DNA of 64,000 nucleotides from the NCBI RefSeq assembly GCF_007096355.1, contig NZ_VKDF01000002.1, forward strand, positions 124,001 through 188,000, given 5' to 3'. The notes beneath the pieces are model-generated. The model worked only from the letters and a program-made list of their open reading frames with translations. It made no database searches and was not told the DNA's origin. Positions 8,084 through 16,731 of this stretch are shown piece by piece (the first letter of the stretch is position 1; every line of letters starts with the position of its first letter). The translations under genes and the position numbers were made by a program. This stretch comes from Paracoccus sp. M683. GTDB taxonomy: Bacteria > Pseudomonadota > Alphaproteobacteria > Rhodobacterales > Rhodobacteraceae.

Positions 8084-9679
8084 ATGACGCAGGATTACGA
8101 TTTCATCATCATCGGTGGCGGCAGCGCGGGCTGTGTGCTGGCCGCGCGTCTGACGGAAAATCCCGATGCCCGCGTGCTGCTGTTGGAAGCCGGGGGCCGC
8201 GACTGGCATCCGTTCTACAAGATGCCCGCCGGTTTCGCGAAGATGACCAAGGGCATCGGCAGCTGGGGCTGGAACTCTGTCCCGCAGCGCCACATGAACG
8301 ACATGGTGATCCGGTTCACGCAGGCACGGGTGCTGGGCGGCGGATCGTCGATCAATGCCCAGATCTATACCCGCGGCAACGCGCTGGATTATGACGAATG
8401 GCGGCAGATGGGCTGCACTGGCTGGTCCTATGAGGAGGTTCTGCCCTATTTCCGCAAATCCGAGGATAACGACACCTATAACGACCGCTATCATGGGCAG
8501 GGCGGCCCGCTTGGCGTGTCGAAGCCGGCGGCGCCTTTGCCGATCTGCGACGCCTATTTCCGCGCGGCGGGGCAGCTTGGCATCCCTTTCAACGCCGATA
8601 TGACGGGCGAGACGCAGGACGGCGTGGGTTTTTATCAGCTGACCCAGAAGCATGCGCGGCGGTCATCAACCTCAGTCGCCTTTCTGGATCCGGCGCGAGG
8701 TCGGCCGAACCTCACCGTCCGGTCGGGCGCGCAGGTGCTTCGCATCGTGGTCGAGGGCGGGCGTGCCGTCGGCGTCGAACTGGCCAGCGGCAACGGGACA
8801 GAGATCATTCACGTCACCGCCGAGGTGCTGTTGTCATCGGGTGCCATCGGCTCGCCCCGGCTGCTGATGCTGTCGGGCATCGGGCCGGCGGATCACCTGG
8901 AATCGGTCGGCGTGCCGCTGTTGCTGGATCAGCCGGGTGTGGGGTCTGATCTGCAAGACCATCTGGACCTGTTCGTCATCGCCGAATGCAGCGGGCCATA
9001 TACCTATGACCGCTATGCAAAGCCGTGGTGGTCGGCCGTCGCCGGGCTGCAATATCTGCTGACCCGCAAGGGGCCAGTGGCGTCCAGCCTGTTTGAAACC
9101 GGCGGATTCTGGTATGCCGAAAAAGACGCGCGTTCGCCCGACATTCAGTTCCACCTTGGCCTTGGCTCGGGGATCGAGGCCGGGGTTGCCGCGATGCCCA
9201 ATGGCGGGGTCACGCTGAACTCTGCCTATTTGCGGCCCCGGTCGCGCGGCACGGTGCGGCTGGCCAGTGCCGACCCCAAGGCCGCGCCGCTGATCGACCC
9301 GAATTACTGGGCCGATCCGCATGATCGCGAAATGTCGATCCGCGGGCTTAAAATGGCGCAAGAGATCATGCAGCAGGATGCACTGAAGCCGATGGTCCTG
9401 CGCGAGGTGCTGCCCGGCCCTGATGTGCGGACCGATCAGGATTATTTCGACTATGCCTGCCGCAACGCCAAGACCGACCATCACCCGGCTGGCACCTGCC
9501 GCATGGGCAGCGATGAAAGCTCGGTTCTGGACACGCGCCTGCGCCTGCGCGGGATCGAGGGGCTGCGCGTCGTCGATGCCTCGGTCATGCCGCGTCTGGT
9601 TTCGTCAAATACCAATGCGCCCACGATCATGATCGCGGAAAAGGCCGCCGACATGATCCGCGCCGATAACGGAGTATGA
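8084..9679 (+). CDS. GMC-family FAD oxidoreductase (choline/alcohol dehydrogenase-like)
   Basis: This 531-residue second GMC flavoenzyme is clearly different from the first. It has the FAD motif IIIGGGSAGCVLAARL at the N-terminus, the GMC signature around RVLGGGSSINAQIYTRG, and the C-terminal active-site segment HHPAGTCRMG with SSNTNAPTIMIAEKAA. It belongs to the BetA/AlkJ/PEG-dehydrogenase branch. The start at 8084 follows a GAGGGGGC ribosome site. It probably oxidises a primary or secondary hydroxyl of the imported compound or of an intermediate. Two GMC enzymes in one sugar operon is unusual. Confidence 0.9.
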   Translation: MTQDYDFIIIGGGSAGCVLAARLTENPDARVLLLEAGGRDWHPFYKMPAGFAKMTKGIGSWGWNSVPQRHMNDMVIRFTQARVLGGGSSINAQIYTRGNALDYDEWRQMGCTGWSYEEVLPYFRKSEDNDTYNDRYHGQGGPLGVSKPAAPLPICDAYFRAAGQLGIPFNADMTGETQDGVGFYQLTQKHARRSSTSVAFLDPARGRPNLTVRSGAQVLRIVVEGGRAVGVELASGNGTEIIHVTAEVLLSSGAIGSPRLLMLSGIGPADHLESVGVPLLLDQPGVGSDLQDHLDLFVIAECSGPYTYDRYAKPWWSAVAGLQYLLTRKGPVASSLFETGGFWYAEKDARSPDIQFHLGLGSGIEAGVAAMPNGGVTLNSAYLRPRSRGTVRLASADPKAAPLIDPNYWADPHDREMSIRGLKMAQEIMQQDALKPMVLREVLPGPDVRTDQDYFDYACRNAKTDHHPAGTCRMGSDESSVLDTRLRLRGIEGLRVVDASVMPRLVSSNTNAPTIMIAEKAADMIRADNGV

Positions 9680-9683
9680 CCCG

Positions 9684-10010
9684 ATGATCCGCCATATCGT
9701 CCTGATCCGATTTCGCGCCGACGTGACCGACGCGCAGATCGGCGCGATCTTTTCCCAGTTGGACGGCATTCGGGCGGTGCTGCCCGGAATGGGCCGCTTT
9801 TTCGCCGGGCGCAGCGAAAGCCCCGAACAGATAGAGCGCGGCTTCCTGCACGGTTTCACCGTCGATTTCGACAGCTGGGACGCGCTGGCCGCCTATCAGG
9901 AACATGCCGAACATCGCCGCGTCGGCGACCAGATCGTTGCCGCAGCCGAAGGCGGGATGGATGGCATCCTTGTCTTTGATCTTCCCGTTGAAGGAACTGA
10001 CCCATGCTGA
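9684..10010 (+). CDS. Dabb (stress-responsive A/B barrel) domain protein
   Basis: This is a 108-residue single-domain protein. The opening MIRHIVLIRFRADVT and the segment VDFDSWDALAAYQEHAEHRR are typical of the Dabb ferredoxin-like fold (Pfam family name Dabb). Members are small dimers, and a few are known cyclases or isomerases acting on reactive carbonyl compounds. Its last seven bases overlap the DUF993 gene, so the two are translated together. A role in handling a reactive keto intermediate made by the GMC enzymes is plausible but unproven. Confidence 0.85.
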   Translation: MIRHIVLIRFRADVTDAQIGAIFSQLDGIRAVLPGMGRFFAGRSESPEQIERGFLHGFTVDFDSWDALAAYQEHAEHRRVGDQIVAAAEGGMDGILVFDLPVEGTDPC

Positions 10011-11173
10011 ACTTGCCGACCTATGAAGGAAAACTGGAACCCTATGCGCTGACAGGCCAGCCGCTGACGCCGCGCGCGCCCCGCGTGCCCCTGACCCGCA
10101 CCGCCTTTGCCGCCGCCCATGTGGTCAGCGACCCGCTGGCCGAACGCGATCCATGGGTCGGGCGCCCTTCCGTGGATTGGGATAACACCCTTGGTTTTCG
10201 CAACTGGCTGTGGGACCAGGGGCTGGGTCTGGCCGAGGCGATGGATACCGCGCAGCGCGGCATGGGCGTCGACTGGCTGACCGCGAAGGAACTGATCGAG
10301 CGCACCATGGCCGACGCCAAGGTCCACCCGCTGAAACCGCGCGTGGCCTGTGGTGCGGGCACCGACCACAAGGCGCTGGACGAATTGCGCGACGAGGGTG
10401 CGATCATCGCCGCCTATGAAACCCAGATGCAGGCGATCGAGGCCGCCGGCGGGCAGATCATCCTGATGGCCACCCGCGCCCTGCCGGCCATCGGCGCCAG
10501 GGCCGATACCTATGCCCGCGTCTATGACCGGCTGTTGTCGCAGGCCAGCCAGCCGGTCATTCTGCATTGGCTGGGCGACATGTTCGATCCGGCGCTGAAG
10601 GGTTACTGGGGCAGCACTGATGTGGCCGCCGCATCCGATGCGGTTCTGGCGATCATCAACGCCAACAAGGCCAGGGTCGACGGTATCAAGATCTCGCTTC
10701 TGGATCAGGCGCATGAGGAGAGCTTCCGGGCCCGCCTGCCCGAGGGGGTGCGGCTGTATACCGGCGACGATTTCAACTATGCCGCCCTGATCGAGGGCGA
10801 CGGCACGCATTTTTCGCATGCTTTGCTGGGCGCGTTCACGGCGATTGCCCCGGCTGCCTCGCAGGCGCTGGAGGCGCTGGCACAAGGCGACCTTGGAACG
10901 TATCACCAGCTTCTGGCCCCGACGGTCCCCCTGTCGCGAGAGATTTTCAAGGCCCCGACCCGGTTCTACAAGGCCGGAATCGCCTTTCTGGCGTGGCTGA
11001 ACGGCGCGCAAACGCATTTCATCATGCCGGGGGGCTTCCAGTCCTCGCGTGAAATCACCCATTATGCGCAGGTCTATCGGCTGGCGGATCAGGCGCGGGT
11101 GCTGTCGCGCCCGGATCTGGCCGAAAGGCGCATGGGCCAGCTGCTGGCCCTGCACGGCATTGGTGAGGGATAA
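10004..11173 (+). CDS. DUF993 protein, dihydrodipicolinate-synthase-like aldolase
   Basis: This 389-residue protein matches the DUF993 group, which sits in the DHDPS/N-acetylneuraminate lyase superfamily of TIM-barrel aldolases. The segment VDGIKISLLD places Lys229 where the superfamily carries its Schiff-base lysine, and YTGDDFNY resembles the downstream barrel strand. If active, it would cleave or dehydrate a 2-keto acid, giving pyruvate or a related fragment. I know no biochemical assignment for the family. Its place between Dabb and a glycerate kinase argues for aldol cleavage of an oxidised sugar acid. Confidence 0.85.
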   Translation: MLNLPTYEGKLEPYALTGQPLTPRAPRVPLTRTAFAAAHVVSDPLAERDPWVGRPSVDWDNTLGFRNWLWDQGLGLAEAMDTAQRGMGVDWLTAKELIERTMADAKVHPLKPRVACGAGTDHKALDELRDEGAIIAAYETQMQAIEAAGGQIILMATRALPAIGARADTYARVYDRLLSQASQPVILHWLGDMFDPALKGYWGSTDVAAASDAVLAIINANKARVDGIKISLLDQAHEESFRARLPEGVRLYTGDDFNYAALIEGDGTHFSHALLGAFTAIAPAASQALEALAQGDLGTYHQLLAPTVPLSREIFKAPTRFYKAGIAFLAWLNGAQTHFIMPGGFQSSREITHYAQVYRLADQARVLSRPDLAERRMGQLLALHGIGEG

Positions 11174-11182
11174 AGGAACACA

Positions 11183-12196
11183 ATGGCACGACGCCCGACG
11201 ATCCTGGACGTAGCGGCCCATGCGGGGGTGTCGAAATCCACCGTTTCGCTGGTTCTGAAGAACAGCCCCCAGATCAAGCCCGAAACGACCGATCAGGTGC
11301 GCCGATCCATGCAGGCGGTGGGTTATGTCTATAACCGGGCGGCGGCCAATCTGCGATCCAGCACCACGGGGCTGGTCGGGCTGGTCATCAACGACTTGCG
11401 CAACCCGTTCTTCACGGAATTTGCAGCCTCGTTCCAGATGTCGCTGTTCTCGCGCGGCTATGCCACGGTGATCTCGAATTCGGGCGAGGAACCCGAGGTG
11501 CAGGCAAAGATCATCACCTCGATGATCGAACACGGCGTTTCGGCGCTGGTCATCTCGCCCAGCTATGGCGATGTGACCGCGACCTTCGCCCAGATCGCCA
11601 CGGCCGGGTTGCCGACCTTGCAGGTGCTGCGTCAGGTCAGCCCCGATACCGGGCAATTCCCCTTTGCCTCGTTCGACTATGGCGATGGCGGTTTGCAGGC
11701 CGCCCGTCATCTGGTTCAGACCGGCGCACGGCGCATCGCCTTTGTCGGTGGCCTGCCGGGCCGCCCGATCACCGCCGAGCGGATGCAGGGCTATCTGGAC
11801 GAGATGCGCCGCATCGGCGCCCAGCCCATTGTGCTGTATGGGCGGCCATCGCGACATAACGGGGCGGCACTGGCCGCCGAGCTTCTGCGCGAACATCCCG
11901 ATGTCGATGCGGTGATCTGTTTCAACGACCTCGTCTCGCTTGGGATGATGTCGCATCTGGCGCGAACAGGGATCCGGCCGGGTCGCGACATCCGCATCGT
12001 CGGCTTTGACGATATCGAGGAAAGCGCGCAGACATGGCCGCCGCTCAGTTCAGTCGCCTGTGACATCACCAGCTTCGGCGAAAAAACCGCGGCGGCGCTG
12101 CTGGACTGGCTGACCAAGGGCAAGAAACCACCGCCCGTCCATCGCGAGCCCGTGCGCCTGATCGTGCGCGCGTCAAGTTCAGGAGAAACCGCATGA
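11183..12196 (+). CDS. LacI-family transcriptional regulator inside the catabolic operon
   Basis: This 337-residue regulator has an intact HTH (TILDVAAHAGVSKSTVSLVL, residues 6-25), the hinge-region sequence NRAAANLRSSTTG and a sugar-sensor domain with VGLVINDLRNPFF. Unlike the LacI protein at 304-1326, it lies inside the operon, 9 bp behind the aldolase and overlapping the glycerate kinase by 4 bp, so it is produced on the same transcript. It may autoregulate the operon or sense a different pathway intermediate. No separate operator was found next to it. Confidence 0.92.
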   Translation: MARRPTILDVAAHAGVSKSTVSLVLKNSPQIKPETTDQVRRSMQAVGYVYNRAAANLRSSTTGLVGLVINDLRNPFFTEFAASFQMSLFSRGYATVISNSGEEPEVQAKIITSMIEHGVSALVISPSYGDVTATFAQIATAGLPTLQVLRQVSPDTGQFPFASFDYGDGGLQAARHLVQTGARRIAFVGGLPGRPITAERMQGYLDEMRRIGAQPIVLYGRPSRHNGAALAAELLREHPDVDAVICFNDLVSLGMMSHLARTGIRPGRDIRIVGFDDIEESAQTWPPLSSVACDITSFGEKTAAALLDWLTKGKKPPPVHREPVRLIVRASSSGETA

Positions 12197-13431
12197 CGAC
12201 CCTGCCTGCCCTGCTGCTGCGCCAGATGTTCGACCGTGCGGTTCAGGTTGCCGATCCGATGCGCAGCCTTGCCGATTTCCTGCCGCCGCGCCCGCCGGGC
12301 CGGGTATTCGTCACCGGCGCCGGCAAGGCCAGCGCCCGCATGGCCGAGGCGGTCGAGGCCGTCTGGGGTCCTTGCGAAGGGCTGGTGATCACCCGCTATG
12401 GCTATGCCCGCCCAACAACCGGGATCGAGATCGTCGAGGCCGCCCATCCCGTGCCCGATCAGGCCGGGGTTCAGGCGACCGACCGGATCATTGCCCATCT
12501 GTCAGCGCTGGATCAGGACGATTTCGTTCTGGCGCTGATTTCGGGCGGGGCCTCGGCCCTTTTATGCGCGCCGGCGGGCCAGATCACATTGGCCGAAAAA
12601 CAGGCCGTGAATGCCGCGCTGCTGGCCTCGGGTGCGCCGATTGGCGAGATGAACGTGGTCCGAAAGAACCTCAGCCGGGTCAAGGGTGGCAGGCTGGCGG
12701 CGGCGGCCCATCCGGCGCGCATGCTGAGCCTGATGATCTCGGACGTGCCGGGGGACGATCCCTCGCTGATCGGGTCTGGGCCGACCGTGGGCGATACGCG
12801 CGGCCCCGATGCGGCGCGGGCGATCCTTGATCGCTGGCAGATTCCCCTGCCCGATTCCGTGCGCGCGGTGCTGCACCAGCCCGGCAGCGTGATTGCGCCC
12901 GATGATGCCCGCCTGTCCCAGGTAGAAAACGTGATCTATGCCGCCCCCGCCATGTCGCTGGAGGCCGCCGCCGAACTGGCCCGGCAACAGGGCTTCGCGG
13001 TCGATATCCTGGGCGACGCGCTGGAAGGCGAGGCCCGCGATGTCGCGACCGCCCATGCCGCGCTGGCCCGTGCGGCGACGGGGCCGCGCATTCTGCTGTC
13101 GGGAGGCGAGTTGACGGTGACCCGGCGTGGCGGCGGCATTGGCGGGCCGAACGCGGAATATGCGCTGGCGCTGGCCATCGCGCTGGACGGGTCACCGGGC
13201 ATTCACGCCATCGCCTGCGACACGGATGGCGTCGATGGCGCCGCCGAGGTCGCCGGCGCGCTGATCGGCCCGGATACGCTGACGCTGGCGGCGAAGGCCG
13301 GTCGTGATCCTGCGGCGGCGCTGCGCGACAATGATGCGCACAGCTTCTTTGCCGCCATCGACAGGCAGGTCGTCACCGGACCGACCCTGACCAATGTGAA
13401 CGATTTCCGCGCGATCCTGATCGAGGGCTAG
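12193..13431 (+). CDS. Glycerate 2-kinase (MOFRL family)
   Basis: This 412-residue enzyme of the DUF4147-MOFRL class phosphorylates D-glycerate to 2-phosphoglycerate. Some annotations call it hydroxypyruvate reductase TtuD. The N-terminal domain carries GAGKASARMAEAVE, and the central ISGGASALLCAP and NVVRKNLSRVKGGRLA segments form the active-site cleft. The C-terminal MOFRL domain includes GGPNAEYALALA and ACDTDGVDG. It is the last gene of the operon and gives the pathway an exit into lower glycolysis. It implies that glycerate is a product of the upstream enzymes. Confidence 0.92.
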   Translation: MTTLPALLLRQMFDRAVQVADPMRSLADFLPPRPPGRVFVTGAGKASARMAEAVEAVWGPCEGLVITRYGYARPTTGIEIVEAAHPVPDQAGVQATDRIIAHLSALDQDDFVLALISGGASALLCAPAGQITLAEKQAVNAALLASGAPIGEMNVVRKNLSRVKGGRLAAAAHPARMLSLMISDVPGDDPSLIGSGPTVGDTRGPDAARAILDRWQIPLPDSVRAVLHQPGSVIAPDDARLSQVENVIYAAPAMSLEAAAELARQQGFAVDILGDALEGEARDVATAHAALARAATGPRILLSGGELTVTRRGGGIGGPNAEYALALAIALDGSPGIHAIACDTDGVDGAAEVAGALIGPDTLTLAAKAGRDPAAALRDNDAHSFFAAIDRQVVTGPTLTNVNDFRAILIEG

Positions 13432-13511
13432 GCTTCAGACCACAGGATGACGCGCCCCGCTGTCAGGGGTGTGCGCATGCGCGAAACCGGTCCTGGCAAT
13501 TCCGAAACGGA

Positions 13512-13538
13512 ATGGGCGGCGCATTCGACGCCGCCCAT
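13512..13538. terminator. Bidirectional hairpin between convergent genes
   Basis: A perfect 10-bp stem ATGGGCGGCG / CGCCGCCCAT with a 7-base loop lies midway between the ends of the glycerate kinase and RraA-like genes. T-runs on either side are short, so it would be a weak intrinsic terminator usable from both directions. Confidence 0.65.
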
Positions 13539-13580
13539 CTGCTTTGGCCTGGGGCCCTGGACCGATGCGCCCTTGAATGA

Positions 13581-14291
13581 TCAGCGACTGTTGGCTTTGC
13601 GCCATGCCGTGAATTCCGGCGCAAATTCGGGCTTGGTCTGCGGGTAAAGGCCGATGATCGGCGTGCCGGCCTTGACCTTCTCGATGACGAAATCCTCATA
13701 GGCGGTCATTTCGACTGCCTCATCGGCAACCTCGTCGGCCATATCGGCGGGGATCACGATGACGCAATCCGCGTCGCCAACGATGATGTCGCCTGGAAAG
13801 ACCGGCGCATCGCCGCAGCCGATGGGTTCGTTAAGCGCGATGGCCTCGTTATTGGTCAGGTTCGTGGGGCTGGAAGGCCGGGTGTGATAGGCCGGCATCT
13901 CCAGTTCCGCAATGGTCGCCGCATCACGAAAGCCGCCATCGGTGACCACACCTGCGCCGCCACGCACCATCAGCCGCGTGATCAGGATATCGCCGGCCGA
14001 GGCCGCGATGGCCTGCTTGCGGCTATCCATCACCAGAACCGCCCCCGGCGGGCAGGTTTCAATCGCGACGCGCTGTGGATGGTCGGCATTGCGAAACACC
14101 GTCATCGGGTTGCGGTCCTCGCGCGCCGGGATATAGCGCAGGGTGAAGGCCGGGCCGACCATGTTCCTGCCCTTCCAGCCGACCGGATGAACGCCCTGAA
14201 TGACCTGGTTGCGCAGGCCGCGCTTGAACATGACACTGCACAGCGTCGCGACCGACACGCCCATCAGCTTTTCGCGGGTGGCATCATTCAT
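13581..14291 (-). CDS. RraA-like / HMG-aldolase-family protein
   Basis: This 236-residue protein belongs to the RraA family. The family includes 4-hydroxy-4-methyl-2-oxoglutarate and oxaloacetate-type class II aldolases besides RNase E regulators. The active-site pattern of a glycine about 20 residues before an Arg-Asp pair is present (GDILITRLMV...GGFRDAATI), which favours an aldolase or decarboxylase over an RNase regulator. It follows the semialdehyde dehydrogenase by 2 bp at the end of the sugar-acid operon. It may cleave a keto-diacid formed in a side branch. The exact substrate cannot be read from sequence. Confidence 0.82.
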   Translation of the reverse strand: MNDATREKLMGVSVATLCSVMFKRGLRNQVIQGVHPVGWKGRNMVGPAFTLRYIPAREDRNPMTVFRNADHPQRVAIETCPPGAVLVMDSRKQAIAASAGDILITRLMVRGGAGVVTDGGFRDAATIAELEMPAYHTRPSSPTNLTNNEAIALNEPIGCGDAPVFPGDIIVGDADCVIVIPADMADEVADEAVEMTAYEDFVIEKVKAGTPIIGLYPQTKPEFAPEFTAWRKANSR

Positions 14292-14293
14292 TC

Positions 14294-15814
14294 TCAGGCT
14301 CCTTGCAGGTCATCAGGCAGCACGCCTTCGGGAATGTTCTGGAAGCTGACCGGCCGCAGGAAGCGGCGGATCGCCAGCGTGCCGACAGATGTGGCGCCGA
14401 AATTGGTGCTGGCCGGATACGGGCCGCCATGGACCATGGCATCGGCCACCTCGACACCCGTGGGGAAGCCATTGGCCAGAACGCGACCCGCCTTGCGTTC
14501 CAGAATCGGCAGCAGCCGCCGGGCCTCGGGCGCGTCCTCGGCATCCATATGAATCGTCGCGGTCAGCTGACCTTCGAAACCCTTGGCCAGATGCTCCATA
14601 TCGTCGGTGCCGTTTACGCGGATCACCAAGCCAAGCGGGCCGAACACCTCTTCGCCAAGCGCATGATCCTGAAGATAGGTCGCGGCGTCGGTTTCATAGA
14701 GGTTCGGATTCGCCTCGCGCCCCGTGCTTTCGGTCGACAGAACCGGGGTCACGCTGTTGCGGCCCTCGAACCGGGCCTGACCGTCGCGATAGGCCTTGGC
14801 GATGCCGTTGGTCAGCATGACCTGCGGGCCCACAGCGGCAAGCGCATCCTTGGCCGCCGCGACAAAGGCATCACCATCCGCGCCGGTTTCAATGACCGCG
14901 ATGCCGGGATTGGTGCAGAACTGGCCTGCGCCCATGGTCAGCGACCCGGCCCAGCCCTTGCCGATTTCGGCCCCGCGCGCCTTTGCCGCATGAGGCAGGA
15001 TGAACATCGGATTCACGCTGCCCAGTTCCCCAAAGAAGGGGATCGGCTCGGGCCGCGCGGCGCACAGGTCGAACAGCGCCCGCCCGCCACCAAGGCTGCC
15101 GGTAAAGCCCACCGCCTTGATCAGCGGATGCTGGACGAGGCTGGTGCCCACATCGCGCTTGCCGCCCTGGATCAGGCTGAACACGCCCTTGGGCATGCCG
15201 GTCTTTTCGATGGCGGCATGGATCGCCTCGGCAATGATTTCGCCAGTGCCGGGATGGGCGCTGTGGCCCTTGACCACCACCGGGCAACCGGCGGCAAGTG
15301 CAGCCGCCGTGTCGCCGCCGGCGGTCGAAAACGCCAGCGGAAAGTTCGAGGCGCCAAACACCGCGACCGGGCCGATGGGCCGCTGGATCACCCGAAGATC
15401 GGGGCGCGGCAGCGGCTGGCGGTCGGGCAGGGCGACATCATGGCGACGGTCCAGATAGGCGCCGTCGCGGATATGCGACGCAAACAGGCGCAGCTGGCCC
15501 GTGGTGCGGCCACGCTCGCCCTGCAAGCGGGCCTCGGGCAAACCGGTTTCCTGGCTGCCGATCTGGGTGATCGCCTTGGCGCGGGCCTCGATCTCATCGG
15601 CGATGGCGTCAAGGAAGACGGCGCGATCCTCGCGCGAGGTATAGGCATAGGTCCAGAAGGCCTCTTCCGCCGCCTCGCAGGCGCGGTTCACCAGATCGAC
15701 GGTGCCAACGCTGAACTGATGCACGGGCCCATGGGCCGGCTCGGACGGGAAGGTCTGATCCGACCCGACCCATTCACCGGCGATCAGGTGCTTGCCGTGG
15801 GGGGTAAAGCTCAT
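14294..15814 (-). CDS. Alpha-ketoglutaric semialdehyde dehydrogenase-like aldehyde dehydrogenase
   Basis: This 506-residue NADP(H)/NAD aldehyde dehydrogenase has the catalytic Glu in FFGELGSVNP and the catalytic Cys in GAGQFCTNPG. It belongs to the subgroup acting on 2,5-dioxovalerate. In the non-phosphorylative pentose/sugar-acid pathway this enzyme makes 2-oxoglutarate, the last step before the TCA cycle. It lies directly behind the keto-deoxy-acid dehydratase gene (13-bp gap), which would produce its substrate, supporting the assignment. Confidence 0.88.
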   Translation of the reverse strand: MSFTPHGKHLIAGEWVGSDQTFPSEPAHGPVHQFSVGTVDLVNRACEAAEEAFWTYAYTSREDRAVFLDAIADEIEARAKAITQIGSQETGLPEARLQGERGRTTGQLRLFASHIRDGAYLDRRHDVALPDRQPLPRPDLRVIQRPIGPVAVFGASNFPLAFSTAGGDTAAALAAGCPVVVKGHSAHPGTGEIIAEAIHAAIEKTGMPKGVFSLIQGGKRDVGTSLVQHPLIKAVGFTGSLGGGRALFDLCAARPEPIPFFGELGSVNPMFILPHAAKARGAEIGKGWAGSLTMGAGQFCTNPGIAVIETGADGDAFVAAAKDALAAVGPQVMLTNGIAKAYRDGQARFEGRNSVTPVLSTESTGREANPNLYETDAATYLQDHALGEEVFGPLGLVIRVNGTDDMEHLAKGFEGQLTATIHMDAEDAPEARRLLPILERKAGRVLANGFPTGVEVADAMVHGGPYPASTNFGATSVGTLAIRRFLRPVSFQNIPEGVLPDDLQGA

Positions 15815-15826
15815 GGGAATGTCCTT

Positions 15827-16723
15827 TCAGATCAGTTTGTTCGCGACCATGAAGGCACGCATCTGCGCCTGCTGCGCATCGGTCAGCGGCCAGGCCGAGG
15901 GCGGCCGTGTCGGCCCGCAATCCATTCCCAATGCCTGAAGTGCCGCCTTGACGCCAGTGACATTGGTGCCGTTCAGCTCTTCTGCGCGGATATCTTCGAA
16001 AGCGCGCATCTGGGCGATCAGGCGACGTGCTTCGGCATAATCGCCGGCATCCAGCGCGGCATGAATGGCGACGGAACGTTCCGGCCAGACATTGATCAGA
16101 CCCGACGTGAACCCCCGCGCGCCAACGGCATAAAGCGCGGGCGCCCAGACCTCGGCCAGACCGCAGACCCAGGTGATCGAGGGATCGCAGGCGGCAATTG
16201 CATCGGCCAGCTTCATGGGATTGGGCGTGGCCCATTTCACGCCCTTGACGCCCGGAACCTCGCACAGGGCCTGAATGCCCTTGGTGCCGATGGCGTCGTT
16301 GCGCAGATACAGCATGATCGGCAGGCCGGACGCATCCGAGACCGCCTTGACATAATCAACCGTGCCGCGCGGGGCGACAAAGGGGTCGGGCGGCTGATGG
16401 ATCATCAGCGCCGCCGCGCCAGCATCAGCCGATGCCCGCGCCAGCCGCACCGCGTCACGGATACCACGCCCCACGCCGGCCAGCAGCGGTGCACGGCCGC
16501 CAATCATCGCGGCCGTCTCGGCCACCATGGCGCAGGCTTCGTCGGTCGTCAGCGCATAAAATTCGCCGGTATTGCCGTTCACCACCGGCATATGAACGCC
16601 TGCCGCGATGGCGCGGTCGATGATCGGCACCAGTTTAGCGGGCGCGATTTCGCCGGCTTCGTCGTAAGGGGTCACCAGAATGCCGGAAATTCCCGACAGC
16701 GCCTTGTCCAGATCGTGAGCCAT
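15827..16723 (-). CDS. 2-keto-3-deoxy sugar-acid dehydratase (DHDPS family)
   Basis: This 298-residue TIM-barrel enzyme of the DHDPS/NAL superfamily has GNTGEF (50-55) for carboxylate binding, the tyrosine in IMLYLRND (Tyr139) and the Schiff-base Lys163 in GVKGVKWATPNP. With an IlvD-type dehydratase upstream and a 2,5-dioxovalerate dehydrogenase downstream, the most likely reaction is dehydration of L-2-keto-3-deoxyarabonate (or a close relative) to alpha-ketoglutaric semialdehyde. An aldolase reaction giving pyruvate and glycolaldehyde is the alternative. Confidence 0.85.
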   Translation of the reverse strand: MAHDLDKALSGISGILVTPYDEAGEIAPAKLVPIIDRAIAAGVHMPVVNGNTGEFYALTTDEACAMVAETAAMIGGRAPLLAGVGRGIRDAVRLARASADAGAAALMIHQPPDPFVAPRGTVDYVKAVSDASGLPIMLYLRNDAIGTKGIQALCEVPGVKGVKWATPNPMKLADAIAACDPSITWVCGLAEVWAPALYAVGARGFTSGLINVWPERSVAIHAALDAGDYAEARRLIAQMRAFEDIRAEELNGTNVTGVKAALQALGMDCGPTRPPSAWPLTDAQQAQMRAFMVANKLI

Positions 16724-16731
16724 AAGTCCTC

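Noticed and set aside
9896..11956. A 686-codon minus-strand frame opposite the DUF993 and LacI genes
   Set aside because: It overlaps two real genes with intact motifs and shows no domain.
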